Shown here piece by piece: positions 40,627 to 50,052 of a stretch of 64,000 bases of DNA. Made by a program: the position numbers and the translations under genes. Position 1 is the stretch's first letter, and the number at the start of each line of letters is the position of its first letter. The DNA is from Pseudomonas sp. MYb327 (GTDB taxonomy: Bacteria; Pseudomonadota; Gammaproteobacteria; Pseudomonadales; Pseudomonadaceae). Where the stretch lies: NCBI RefSeq assembly GCF_040438925.1, contig NZ_CP159258.1, forward strand, positions 5,293,001 to 5,357,000, given 5' to 3'. The notes below the pieces were generated by a model. That model was not told the DNA's origin. It made no database searches and saw nothing but the letters and a program-made list of their open reading frames with translations.

Positions 40627-42636
40627 CTAGCGCTTTAACATCGCGCGTATATCGGCCAATGCACTATTGCCGCGAACGGCTTTGACTTCGGTCGGGGTGT
40701 CGTCGTTGCCTTCCCAGGCCAGGTCGTCCGGCGGCAGTTCATCGAGGAAGCGGCTCGGTGCGCAGTCGATGATCTCGCCGTACTGCTTGCGCTTGGCGGC
40801 GAAGGTGAAGGCCAGGGTCTGGCGCGCGCGGGTAATGCCCACGTAGGCCAGGCGGCGTTCTTCTTCGATGGTGTCGGCTTCGATGCTGGAGCGGTGCGGC
40901 AGGATTTCCTCTTCCATGCCCATGATGAACACGTAGGGGAATTCCAGGCCCTTGGACGCGTGCAAGGTCATCATCTGCACGCCTTCGGCGCCGTCTTCCT
41001 CTTCTTGCTGGCGCTCGAGCATGTCGCGCAGGACGAGTTTGCCGATGGCGTCTTCGACGGTCATCTCGCCTTCTTCGTCCTTCTCCAGGGTGTTTTTCAA
41101 CGCCTCGATCAGGAACCAGACGTTGCCCATGCGGTAGTCGGCAGCCTTGTCGCTGGAGCTGTTGGTGCGCAGCCAGTTTTCGTAGTCGATGTCCATGACC
41201 ATGCTGCGCAGCGCCGAAATCGGGTCTTCACCGGCGCACTGCTCGCGGACCTTGTCCATGAAGCGCTTGAAGCGCGACAGGCGATCGGTGAAGCGCGAGT
41301 CCAGGTGCTCGCCCAGCCCGATTTCGTCGGTGGCGGCGTACATCGAGATCTTGCGCTCGGTGGCGTAGTTGCCGAGTTTTTCCAGCGTCGTCGAACCGAT
41401 TTCCCGGCGCGGGACGTTAATCACCCGCAGGAAGGCGTTGTCGTCATCCGGGTTCACGATCAGGCGGAAGTAGGCCATCAGGTCTTTCACTTCCTGGCGG
41501 CCGAAGAAGCTGTTGCCGCCAGACAAACGATACGGCACCTGGTGATGTTGCAATTTCAGCTCGATCAACTTGGCCTGGTAGTTGCCGCGATAGAGGATCG
41601 CAAAATCGCTGTAGGGCCGGTCTGTGCGCAAGTGCAGGCTGAGGATTTCCACGGCGACGCGCTCGGCTTCGGCGTCTTCGTTGCGGCAGCGGATCACGCG
41701 GATCTCATCGCCGTGGCCCATTTCACTCCACAGCTGCTTTTCGAATTCGTGGGGGTTGTTCGAGATCAGCACGTTGGCGCAGCGCAAGATGCGGCTGGTG
41801 GAGCGATAGTTCTGCTCCAGCATCACCACTTTCAAGGACGGGTAGTCGTCCTTGAGCAGCATCAGGTTTTCCGGGCGTGCGCCGCGCCAGGCGTAGATCG
41901 ACTGGTCGTCGTCGCCCACCACGGTGAACTGGTTTCGCTTGCCGATGAGCATTTTCACCAGCAGGTACTGGCTGGCGTTGGTGTCCTGGTATTCGTCGAC
42001 CAGCAGGTAACGCACCTTGTTCTGCCACTTTTCCAGAATGTCGGCGTGTTCTTCGAACAGTTTTACCGGCAGCAGGATCAAGTCGTCGAAGTCCACCGCG
42101 TTGAACGCCTTGAGCGTGCGCTGATAGTGGGTGTAGACGATGGCAGCGGTCTGCTCCTTGGGGTTGCGCGCATTTTCCAGGGCCTGGGCTGGCAGGATCA
42201 GGTCGTTTTTCCAGGCCCCGATCATGTTCTTGATCTCGTCGACGCCGTCGTCGCCCGAGTATTCCTTCTGCATGATGTCGGTCATCAGGGCCTTGACGTC
42301 GGTCTCGTCGAAAATCGAGAAACCGGGTTTGTAGCCCAGCCGCACGTGCTCCTTGCGGATGATGTTCAGGCCCAGGTTGTGGAAGGTGCAGACCGTCAGC
42401 CCGCGGCCTTCACCGGCGCGCAGCAGGGTGCCGACCCGCTCCTTCATCTCCCGCGCAGCTTTGTTGGTGAAGGTCATGGCGACGATGTACTGGGCGCGGA
42501 TGCCGCAGTTCTGGATCAGGTGGGCAATCTTGCGCGTGATCACGCTGGTCTTGCCGGAGCCTGCACCGGCGAGCACCAAAAGAGGGCCGCCGACGTAGCT
42601 CACGGCTTCTTGCTGCCGGGGATTGAGTCGGGACAT
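40627..42636 (-). CDS. rep: ATP-dependent DNA helicase Rep
   Basis: A 669-residue superfamily-1A helicase. Walker A AGAGSGKT is at residues 20-27, TFTNKAAREMK at 55-65, the DEYQDTN box near 225, GDDDQSIYAWRGA near 250, and VMLEQNYRS follows. It unwinds DNA 3'-5' and helps forks past proteins. All motifs are intact and the length is normal. Confidence 0.97.
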   Translation of the reverse strand: MSRLNPRQQEAVSYVGGPLLVLAGAGSGKTSVITRKIAHLIQNCGIRAQYIVAMTFTNKAAREMKERVGTLLRAGEGRGLTVCTFHNLGLNIIRKEHVRLGYKPGFSIFDETDVKALMTDIMQKEYSGDDGVDEIKNMIGAWKNDLILPAQALENARNPKEQTAAIVYTHYQRTLKAFNAVDFDDLILLPVKLFEEHADILEKWQNKVRYLLVDEYQDTNASQYLLVKMLIGKRNQFTVVGDDDQSIYAWRGARPENLMLLKDDYPSLKVVMLEQNYRSTSRILRCANVLISNNPHEFEKQLWSEMGHGDEIRVIRCRNEDAEAERVAVEILSLHLRTDRPYSDFAILYRGNYQAKLIELKLQHHQVPYRLSGGNSFFGRQEVKDLMAYFRLIVNPDDDNAFLRVINVPRREIGSTTLEKLGNYATERKISMYAATDEIGLGEHLDSRFTDRLSRFKRFMDKVREQCAGEDPISALRSMVMDIDYENWLRTNSSSDKAADYRMGNVWFLIEALKNTLEKDEEGEMTVEDAIGKLVLRDMLERQQEEEDGAEGVQMMTLHASKGLEFPYVFIMGMEEEILPHRSSIEADTIEEERRLAYVGITRARQTLAFTFAAKRKQYGEIIDCAPSRFLDELPPDDLAWEGNDDTPTEVKAVRGNSALADIRAMLKR

Positions 42637-42818
42637 AGGTAAATTCAGGAGTCAGTCACGAAATGGGCCGGCATTTTAACAGGCTCAGCGAATTGTGCTG
42701 CTCTGTCCGACTTGTGACGCACAACGCTATCTATATTTGCCGGTTTTGATACTTTCACGCAGGATGCGCAATGAATTTACGGCAAATGTTCGTAATTCCG
42801 GATACAAAGGTCTCGTTT

Positions 42819-42847
42819 GATAACTGATGTCATTGTCATTAGTTATC
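42819..42847. promoter_or_regulatory. Near-perfect inverted repeat overlapping the proE promoter
   Basis: GATAACTGATG (42819-42829) and CATTAGTTATC (42837-42847) match at 10 of 11 positions, with a 7-bp spacer. The right arm overlaps the -35 region and spacer. The position is suited to a repressor or activator site. Confidence 0.6.
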
Positions 42848-42860
42848 GGCACGGCATAAT
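42833..42860 (+). promoter_or_regulatory. Sigma-70 promoter of proE
   Basis: TTGTCA at 42833-42838 and CATAAT at 42855-42860, spaced 16 bp. Each hexamer matches the consensus at 5 of 6 positions. The TTG start codon lies 40 bp downstream. Confidence 0.65.
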
Positions 42861-42899
42861 GCCGGTCGCCTACATCTTTGCAGAGTCTAGGGAGCTAGC

Positions 42900-44573
42900 T
42901 TGTCTACGCCTGTCGAACCCTTGCGTTTGCTGCTACTGGCCGAAGAGCCAGCGTGGGCAGCGTTGTTGCGCGAGTGTCTGGCTCCGATGGGGAGCTCGGC
43001 CGTGCTCATCAGCGCGCCGAGTTGGGAGTCGGTCAGCAGTCTGTTTGATGACAACCGCAGCGCGGTGTTGTTGACGATCCCGGCCCTTCAGCCGGCGCCG
43101 GGCCGTTGCTGCCTGCCAACGGTGTTGTTGCTCGAGCATGAGCCGCAGTTCCCGCCTGACGGTGTGAGCGACTGGCTGGTTCGCGACCACCTCGACCCGG
43201 GCATGCTTCGCCGGTGCCTGCGGCATGTGCGTGAGCGCGGCGTGCTGGAAACCACTCTGCAACGCCTGGCCGAGCAAGACCCGCTGACCGGCATCGCCAA
43301 CCGTCAGGGTTTCCAGACCTTGCTGACCGCGCGGCTGGCAGAAAACGAGGGGCGCGGCCTGGCGCTGGGCCACCTCGATCTCGACAACTTCCGTCACGCC
43401 AACGATGCCCTCGGCCACCAGGCCGGTGACCGCTTGATCCTGCAAGTGGTCGCGCGGCTCAAAAGCCAGCTGGAGGCCGGCGATCAACTGGCACGACTGG
43501 GCAGCGATGAATTCGCCTTGCTGATCGACACCCGCCGAGCCCCGCAGCGCGCCGAGTGGATGGCCGAACGCATTACCGAAGCGCTGGCCGAGCCTTATTG
43601 GGTCGATGGGGAAAGTCTGTTGATCGGCTCCAGCCTCGGCATTGCCCACGCCCGTGCCCAGGCTGGCGCCGATCCGTTGATGTGGCACGCGCACATCGCC
43701 ATGCAGCAAGCCAAGAGCACCCAGGGTTGCACCTTTCACATCTTCAACGAACGCATCAACCGCAATGCCCGTAGCATCGCCGATCTTGAAACCGAGCTGC
43801 GCCGGGCGTTACGCCGCGATGAGCTGGAGCTGCATTACCAGCCACGCCTGAACCTTGAGGACGGGCAAATCGTCGGCCTCGAAGCCTTGGTGCGCTGGCG
43901 TCACAGCGAGCGCGGCTTGCTGCCGCCAAGCGAATTCGTGCCGCTGGCCGAACAAAGCGGCTTGATCGTGCCGCTCGGCTACTGGGTGATTTCCCGAGCC
44001 TTGCGCGACATGCAGGCGCTGCGCGAACGCGGTCTGCCGCCGTTGCACATGGCGATCAACCTGTCGTTCCGGCAGTTTCAGGACAGCCAGTTGCTCTCGA
44101 CCCTGAGCCGGCTGATTGCCGAACGGGGCGTGGAAGCGCAGTGGCTGGAATTCGAACTGACCGAAACCGCGGTCATGCGCCGCAGTGATCTGGTCAAGCA
44201 GACCATGGACGCCCTCGGGCGCCTGGGCGTGCGCTTCTCTCTCGATGACTTCGGTACCGGGTTCTCATCGTTCGTGCACCTCAACAGCCTGCCGATCACC
44301 TTGCTGAAGATCGACAAAAGCTTTGTCGGCGGCATGGAGCAACGCGAAGAGAATCGCAAGCTGGTCCACGCGATGATCAACCTGGCGCACAACCTCAATC
44401 TTGAAGTTGTCGCCGAAGGGGTGGAAACACCGGAGCAGTTGGATCTGCTGCGCGGGTTTGACTGCGATCAGGTGCAGGGTTACCTGATCAGCAAACCGTT
44501 GCCGTTGGCGGAATTGGTGGAATACCTGACGTTTGGCAGCAGTCAGCAGCCAGCGCTGGAAATCGTCGGCTAA
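42900..44573 (+). CDS. proE: GGDEF-EAL cyclic-di-GMP phosphodiesterase (ProE-like, TTG start)
   Basis: A 557-residue cytoplasmic protein. A receiver-like N-terminus (about 1-115) precedes a GGDEF domain with degenerate active site GSDEF (201-205), then an EAL domain (about 295-545) with EALVRW (328-333) and DDFGTGFSSF intact. The predicted net activity is c-di-GMP hydrolysis. It matches P. aeruginosa PA5295/ProE in length, domain order and position next to rep. It starts with TTG after CTAGGGAG. Confidence 0.9.
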   Translation: MSTPVEPLRLLLLAEEPAWAALLRECLAPMGSSAVLISAPSWESVSSLFDDNRSAVLLTIPALQPAPGRCCLPTVLLLEHEPQFPPDGVSDWLVRDHLDPGMLRRCLRHVRERGVLETTLQRLAEQDPLTGIANRQGFQTLLTARLAENEGRGLALGHLDLDNFRHANDALGHQAGDRLILQVVARLKSQLEAGDQLARLGSDEFALLIDTRRAPQRAEWMAERITEALAEPYWVDGESLLIGSSLGIAHARAQAGADPLMWHAHIAMQQAKSTQGCTFHIFNERINRNARSIADLETELRRALRRDELELHYQPRLNLEDGQIVGLEALVRWRHSERGLLPPSEFVPLAEQSGLIVPLGYWVISRALRDMQALRERGLPPLHMAINLSFRQFQDSQLLSTLSRLIAERGVEAQWLEFELTETAVMRRSDLVKQTMDALGRLGVRFSLDDFGTGFSSFVHLNSLPITLLKIDKSFVGGMEQREENRKLVHAMINLAHNLNLEVVAEGVETPEQLDLLRGFDCDQVQGYLISKPLPLAELVEYLTFGSSQQPALEIVG

Positions 44574-44587
44574 GCCCCGCAAACCAC

Positions 44588-44678
44588 CTGTAGGAGCCGG
44601 CTTGCTGGCGATGATGGCCTGACAGCCAGCAATGATGTGACGGTCAGGTCGCTATCGCTGGCAAGCCAGCTCCTACAA
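44588..44678. repeat. REPIN (CTGTAGGAGCCGGCTTGCTGGCGAT type)
   Basis: An inverted REP pair between the convergent proE and MATE genes. Confidence 0.9.
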
Positions 44679-44683
44679 GGACT

Positions 44684-46084
44684 TCATTGAGGCCGAATGG
44701 CTTCGAATCGGCCTGACGCCGGCTCTCGCCGAATCATCCGCTTCATCTTCCATTCAAACGCCAACGTCAGGCTCACCGCCGCGAAGGCCAACCCCAGTGC
44801 CAAACCCCACCAGACGCCTGTCGGCCCCCAGTTCAAATGGAACGCCATCCACCACGCCGCTGGCGCGCCAATCAGCCAATAGCAACCCAGACCAACCAGG
44901 AACGTGGTCTTGGCGTCCTTGAGTCCGCGAATGCAGCCCATGGCGATGGTTTGCGTGCCGTCGAACAGCTCGAACCATGCCGCCACCGCCAGCAGGCTCA
45001 CCGCCAGGTTGATGACCTCGCGAAACGCCGGATCATCGTGATCGAGGAACAAGCCGATCAACTGATTGGGCAGCAGCCAGAACACCATGGCAAAGCACAG
45101 CATCGCGGCCGCGCCGAAGGCGATGCCGACACGTCCGGCCAGCCGCGCGTCCAGCAGTTGCCCGGCGCCGTAGTGCTGGCCGATGCGCATGGTGATCGCG
45201 TAGGAAATGCCCGCCGGGACCATGAACGCCACTGAGACGATTTGCAGGGCGATCTGATGTGCCGCCAGTTGCGTACTGCCCATGGTGCCCATGCACAGCG
45301 CCGCGAACGCAAACAGCCCGACCTCCACCGCGTAAGTGCCGCCGATCGGCAAGCCCAGGCGCCACAACTCCTTCAGGTATTGCCGGTTAGGTCGCGACAG
45401 GCCCTTACGCAGCGGATAGGCGTCATAGGCGGGATGCCGACGAATGTGCCACGCCAGCGCCAGTGCCATGAGATTGGCCACGATCGCCGTGACCAGGCCG
45501 ATGCCCATCAAACCGAGCTTAGGCAGGCCGAACATGCCGGTGATCAACGCATAGTTGAGCAGGAAATTGGCCACCGTACCGCCCAGGCTGATGACCATCA
45601 CCGGTGTCGCGCGACCGATGGCGCTGGTGAAACCACGCAAGGCCATGAAGCTCAGGTAGCCGGGCAGGGCGAACGGCAGGAAGATCAGGAACTGTCCGGC
45701 CGATTGCACGTTGCTCTCGGTCTGGCCGAACAGCAGCAACACCGGTTTCAGATTCCACAACAGCAAACCGGCCACCAGCGCCATTAACCACGCCAGCCAC
45801 AGTCCGGCCTGGGTTAACCGGGTCGCGCCGACAATGTCGCCCGCGCCCTGACGGATCGCCACCAATGTGCCGACCGCAGCAATCACGCCGATGCAGAAAA
45901 TCGACACGAACGAATACGTCGCCGCGCCGAGTCCACCGCCAGCCAAGGCTTCGGGACTCAGGCGCGCCATCATCAAAGTGTCGGTGAGGACCATCAACAT
46001 GTGCGCCAACTGCGAGGCAATCAACGGCCCCGCCAGCCGCAGGATGGCCCAGAGTTCAATACGCGCTGGATGCTGCATGATCAT
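44684..46084 (-). CDS. MATE family multidrug/Na+ efflux protein
   Basis: About 466 residues with some twelve transmembrane helices, NorM type. Family phrases are LADTLMMARLSPEALAGG-like (here VLTDTLMMARLSP), LRGFTSAIGRATP and YAVEVGLFAFAALCMG. It exports cationic compounds against a Na+ or H+ gradient. GTG 46087, ATG 46084 and ATG 46078 are alternative starts. ATG 46084 is chosen without a strong ribosome site. Divergent from the LysR gene. Confidence 0.88.
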   Translation of the reverse strand: MIMQHPARIELWAILRLAGPLIASQLAHMLMVLTDTLMMARLSPEALAGGGLGAATYSFVSIFCIGVIAAVGTLVAIRQGAGDIVGATRLTQAGLWLAWLMALVAGLLLWNLKPVLLLFGQTESNVQSAGQFLIFLPFALPGYLSFMALRGFTSAIGRATPVMVISLGGTVANFLLNYALITGMFGLPKLGLMGIGLVTAIVANLMALALAWHIRRHPAYDAYPLRKGLSRPNRQYLKELWRLGLPIGGTYAVEVGLFAFAALCMGTMGSTQLAAHQIALQIVSVAFMVPAGISYAITMRIGQHYGAGQLLDARLAGRVGIAFGAAAMLCFAMVFWLLPNQLIGLFLDHDDPAFREVINLAVSLLAVAAWFELFDGTQTIAMGCIRGLKDAKTTFLVGLGCYWLIGAPAAWWMAFHLNWGPTGVWWGLALGLAFAAVSLTLAFEWKMKRMIRREPASGRFEAIRPQ

Positions 46085-46168
46085 CACGCTCGAATGTCAG
46101 AGAGAACAGGAAAGCGTCGATTCTCGGCGCTCTGCGGGGTTTGCACAAAGGGATAAAAAGGATAGGTG

Positions 46169-46187
46169 GCATGAGTCAAACTCATGC
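46169..46187. promoter_or_regulatory. LysR-type operator palindrome GCATGAG-N5-CTCATGC
   Basis: A perfect 7-bp inverted repeat (46169-46175 and 46181-46187). It contains the LysR T-N11-A signature (T46172, A46184). It lies 50 bp before the lysR start and 85 bp from the MATE start. Confidence 0.7.
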
Positions 46188-46236
46188 TGGCGAGATTCTG
46201 CTAGGGTGACGCCATTGCGCTATAGGAACTTTCCCA

Positions 46237-47157
46237 ATGTCACGTCGGCTTCCTCCCTTATATGCCCTTCGCGCATTCGAAGCGGCGGCGCGGCACAGTT
46301 CATTCACGCGCGCCGCCGAAGAGCTGTCGATCACGCAAAGTGCGGTCAGTCGACATATTCGTACACTCGAAGAGCATTTTGCCTGCCGCTTGTTTCATCG
46401 CAGTGGCCGCAATCTGCAACTGACCGAGTCGGCCCGGATGTTGTTGCCGGGCATTCGTGAGGGCTTCACCGCGCTGGAGCGGGCTTGTAATACCTTGCGC
46501 GCCGAAGACGACATCCTGCGCATGAAAGCCCCGTCGACCCTGACCATGCGCTGGCTGCTTGCGCGCCTCAGTCGCTTCCGTCATTTGCAGCCGGGCAATG
46601 AAGTGCAATTGACCAGCGCCTGGATGGATGTCGATTCGGTGGATTTCAATGATGAGCCGTTCGACTGCGCGGTGTTGTTGAGCAACGGACATTTCCCGCC
46701 CGACTGGGAGGCGAGTTACCTGTTCCCCGAGGAGTTGATCCCGGTGGGTGCGCCCAATCTGCTGAACGATCAGCCTTGGGACGTGGCGCGTCTGGTGAAC
46801 ACCGAACTGCTGCACCCGACTCCGGACCGCCGTGACTGGCGCAACTGGCTGGAGCGCATGGGGCTGGCCGAGCAGGTGTCGCTCAAGGGTGGGCAGGTGT
46901 TCGACACGCTTGAATTGGGGATGATCGCCGCGGCCCGAGGCTACGGCGTGTCCATGGGGGATTTGCTGATGGTGGCGGAGGATGTGGCACAGGGGCGTCT
47001 GAGTTTGCCGTGGCCGACCGCCGTTGCCAGCGGTGAGAAATATTACCTGGTCTGGCCGAAAACCCGTCCTGGCGGTGAGCGGATGCGCCGCCTTAGCGAC
47101 TTCCTGCAAAACGAAGTGAGGGCCATGGAATTGCCCGATGTCGAGCGCTTGAGCTGA
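46237..47157 (+). CDS. LysR-type transcriptional regulator (GcvA-like)
   Basis: A 306-residue regulator. The N-terminal winged helix (residues 1-65; ALRAFEAAARHSSFTRAAEEL, ITQSAVSRHIRTLE) and the effector domain resemble the GcvA subgroup. It probably autoregulates and controls the divergent MATE exporter through the palindrome between them. The effector is unknown. Confidence 0.9.
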   Translation: MSRRLPPLYALRAFEAAARHSSFTRAAEELSITQSAVSRHIRTLEEHFACRLFHRSGRNLQLTESARMLLPGIREGFTALERACNTLRAEDDILRMKAPSTLTMRWLLARLSRFRHLQPGNEVQLTSAWMDVDSVDFNDEPFDCAVLLSNGHFPPDWEASYLFPEELIPVGAPNLLNDQPWDVARLVNTELLHPTPDRRDWRNWLERMGLAEQVSLKGGQVFDTLELGMIAAARGYGVSMGDLLMVAEDVAQGRLSLPWPTAVASGEKYYLVWPKTRPGGERMRRLSDFLQNEVRAMELPDVERLS

Positions 47158-47343
47158 AACGATGAACCCGCCGCAGTAGCGGCCTTGAGCCATATCCCGG
47201 TTAAATGCTCAAGTATTCCCGCCAGCCGCCGAATATCTGCACATGGAACCTTCGTGCAGGTTCGACGTTTTCCCATTATTAGAAAATTAATGCTGAGTGT
47301 GCGCTGAGATCAGGATGATCCGGTTGCTCGGCCAGGAGCTGTC

Positions 47344-49320
47344 ATGTCTCAACCTCGTGCCCGGATCGCTTCACAGCTAGGTCTTGCGCTTGCCGTGATA
47401 CTGGCGATCGTCATCAGCGGCAGTACCTTGTTCGCCCTGCGCTCGCTGGACACGGCCAATCTGGCCACTCGCGAAGAGCATCTGGCCAGTGAGGCCCGGT
47501 TGTTGGCCGATCAATTGAGCACCTTTCACGGCACCCTGCGTGAAAGCACCCAGCGCCTGGCCGGGCTGTTTGAAAAGCGCTTCAGTGCCGGTTTGAGTGT
47601 GCACCCGGAAGAGCCGGTGGCTGTCGCGGGTACGCAGACCCCGGGTCTGCACCTGGGCAGCGAAGTGCTGAACAACAATTTCAACGAAGTGGACCAGTTC
47701 AAGCAGATGACCGCCGGTGTGGCCACGGTGTTCGTGCGCAGCGGTGAGGATTTCATCCGGGTCAGCACCAACGTCACCAAGCAAGACGGCAGTCGTGCCA
47801 TCGGCACTGTGCTCGATCATGCGAATCCGGCCTACGCCCGATTGATGGCGGGGCAGAGTTACGTGGGTCGGTCCCTGTTGTTCGAACGCTTCTACATGTC
47901 GCAGTACACCCCGGTGCGTGACAGCAGCGGCAAAGTCTTTGCGGTGCTGTACGTAGGTTTCGATTACACCGACGCGCAGAATGCCCAGTTCGAAAACCTC
48001 AAGCGCTTCCGCATCGGCCAGACCGGCTCTCTGGCGTTGCTGGATGAGCAAAATAAATGGCTGGTCCCGATTGCTGGTGTGCAGGCGCTGGATCAAGCGG
48101 TCCCGGCCGTTGTGGCGCTTGCGAAGACCCCGGGCAAGGGCAGTTTCTGGAGCGACACGTCGCAAGACTTCTACAGCATTGCCGTGCCGTTCGAAGGCGG
48201 GCCGTGGTCGGTGGTGGCAAGCATGCCGAAGACCGAAATCAGCGCTGTGACCTGGAGCGTCGGCATTCAGCTGGCCATCGGCAGTCTGTTGGCGATGTTG
48301 ATCGCGGTCGGTTCTGCGGTCTGGCTGCTGCGCAGCAAATTGGCACCGCTGGGTGATCTGGTGCGTCAGGCCGAAGCCTTGGGCGCCGGTGATTTGAGCG
48401 TACGCCTGAGCGTGTCGAGCAATGATGAAATCGGCCAGTTGGCCCGAGCCTTCAACCAGATGAGCCAGGCGTTGTCGACCATGGTCGAGCACATCCGTAC
48501 CGCTTCGATGGAGGTCAATAGCCGCGCCCAGGCCTTGTCCGGTTTGTCAGGCGGCGCTTATGAAGGGATGGAGCAGCAATCCGGCGAAATCACCAGCATG
48601 GCGGGCGCTGTGGAAGAGTTCAGCGCGACTTCCCTGAACATCGCCGACAACATGGGCAGCACCCAGCGTCTGGCCCAGGAAAACGCCCAACAAACCCAGA
48701 TCGGTCGTACCTCTATGGACGAAGCATCTTCGTCGCTGGAGCAAATTGCCGGGGCGTTGAACAGCACGGCGACGGTGATCAACACCTTGGGGCAGCGCTC
48801 CCAGGAAATCGGCGGCATCGTCGGCGTGATCACCTCGATTGCCGAACAGACCAATCTGCTGGCGTTGAACGCTGCGATTGAAGCGGCCCGCGCGGGTGAA
48901 CAGGGGCGCGGTTTCGCCGTGGTGGCTGATGAAGTACGCAACCTGGCGTCCCGCACTCGTCAGGCGACTGATGAAATTTCCGGCATGATCCAAAGCATCC
49001 AGCAGGAAACCGGCAACGCCATCAGCACCATGGAGCAGGGCAACGTGCTGATGCAGGAAGGTCTGTCACGCAACGCCAACGTAGCTTCGGCACTGGCGCG
49101 GATCGATGAGCAAAGCCGTTCGGCCGGTCAGCAATTTGCGGCGATCACCACCGCGACCCAAGAGCAAAGCAGCACCGCGACGTTGCTCAGCAGCAACCTG
49201 CAGAGCATTGCCCTGGCCAACAGCGAGCAGCGTGAGGTGGTTTCCAACCTGGCCGTCACCGCCAAGGAACTGGAAAAGCTGGCTGCGGATTTGCGTTCTG
49301 AGGTTGACCGGTTTCGTTGA
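47344..49320 (+). CDS. Methyl-accepting chemotaxis protein (Cache_3-Cache_2 sensor)
   Basis: A 658-residue transmembrane receptor. An N-terminal helix (about 10-32), a long periplasmic Cache-type ligand domain (about 35-300; [25 protein letters not shown]), a second helix (about 302-325), HAMP (about 325-380) and a signalling domain with the hairpin [19 protein letters not shown]. The ligand is unknown. It lies next to the phosphoramidate-like island and ends only 11 bp from its last gene, which converges on it. Confidence 0.92.
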   Translation: MSQPRARIASQLGLALAVILAIVISGSTLFALRSLDTANLATREEHLASEARLLADQLSTFHGTLRESTQRLAGLFEKRFSAGLSVHPEEPVAVAGTQTPGLHLGSEVLNNNFNEVDQFKQMTAGVATVFVRSGEDFIRVSTNVTKQDGSRAIGTVLDHANPAYARLMAGQSYVGRSLLFERFYMSQYTPVRDSSGKVFAVLYVGFDYTDAQNAQFENLKRFRIGQTGSLALLDEQNKWLVPIAGVQALDQAVPAVVALAKTPGKGSFWSDTSQDFYSIAVPFEGGPWSVVASMPKTEISAVTWSVGIQLAIGSLLAMLIAVGSAVWLLRSKLAPLGDLVRQAEALGAGDLSVRLSVSSNDEIGQLARAFNQMSQALSTMVEHIRTASMEVNSRAQALSGLSGGAYEGMEQQSGEITSMAGAVEEFSATSLNIADNMGSTQRLAQENAQQTQIGRTSMDEASSSLEQIAGALNSTATVINTLGQRSQEIGGIVGVITSIAEQTNLLALNAAIEAARAGEQGRGFAVVADEVRNLASRTRQATDEISGMIQSIQQETGNAISTMEQGNVLMQEGLSRNANVASALARIDEQSRSAGQQFAAITTATQEQSSTATLLSSNLQSIALANSEQREVVSNLAVTAKELEKLAADLRSEVDRFR

Positions 49321-49331
49321 AATGTTGTGGA

Positions 49332-50045
49332 TTATTGATACACGCAGAGGTCTTCACTGGAGTCGATCTCTCCCCATTCTCCTGTGTAAGAAAGAGCCTC
49401 AATCGGCACTCGGCCCGCATTGATGACACGCTGCAAGGTGTTGGTCATGTGCATGCTGTCACGCTGCTGCTGGGTCAAGCCTGCGCGCAGGCGAACGACT
49501 TCAGCCCACCCTTCAGGAGTGAATCGTAACAGCCCCATGTATTGGCCTTGGACTTCGTCCACCGAGTGTGGCTTGTTGCCAATTTCAGCCAGTGTGTTGG
49601 CAGCGGTGAGGCGGAATGTTTCGGCATCCAGCAATGGATCGCCGAAACGCTCCGTCCATAACTGCAGCCAGTTGGGATCGTAAGTGACGGCCAGCGATGC
49701 CGTGCTCGCCATCAACGACTGGACGGCCACCGGGCTGTAGAAAATATCCGAGTAACTGACGATGCATGGCTGGCCCTCAAGCCAGGACTCGGCACAGGCT
49801 AGCGACGACACCATATTGGTGTCTGCCCAGCGTGAATTATGAAACTCGCCCAGGCCGCGGTCTGCCAGCAGTTCACGTTTATAGCCTGTCACCACGGCGA
49901 TGTCACTGATGCCCGCCGCACGCAGCGATTCTAACTGCCACTCCAGCAAGGGTTTGCCGCGCAATTGCACAAGACACTTGGGGCGCTCGTCCGTGAGGCT
50001 TTTCATGCGACTGCCACGCCCGGCAGCCAGAATAATGGCTTTCAC
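49332..50045 (-). CDS. LicC-like cytidylyltransferase (Cj1416-like, candidate CTP:phosphoglutamine enzyme)
   Basis: A 237-residue nucleotidyltransferase. LAAGRGSRM (6-14), the catalytic Lys in RPKCL (K23) and SYSDIFYSP (metal Asp about 100) are all present, and TNMVSSL is typical of the LicC/phosphocholine-cytidylyltransferase branch. In C. jejuni Cj1416 joins CTP to N-phosphoglutamine to give CDP-glutamine. That activity is inferred here from the neighbours. The GTG start at 50045 follows AGGA, 7 bp after the previous stop. Last gene of the island operon. Confidence 0.82.
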   Translation of the reverse strand: MKAIILAAGRGSRMKSLTDERPKCLVQLRGKPLLEWQLESLRAAGISDIAVVTGYKRELLADRGLGEFHNSRWADTNMVSSLACAESWLEGQPCIVSYSDIFYSPVAVQSLMASTASLAVTYDPNWLQLWTERFGDPLLDAETFRLTAANTLAEIGNKPHSVDEVQGQYMGLLRFTPEGWAEVVRLRAGLTQQQRDSMHMTNTLQRVINAGRVPIEALSYTGEWGEIDSSEDLCVYQ

Positions 50046-50052
50046 AACAATT

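Noticed and set aside
40894-42642. A 582-codon open frame opposite rep
   Set aside because: A shadow of the rep helicase, with low-complexity His/Val-rich translation and no ribosome site.
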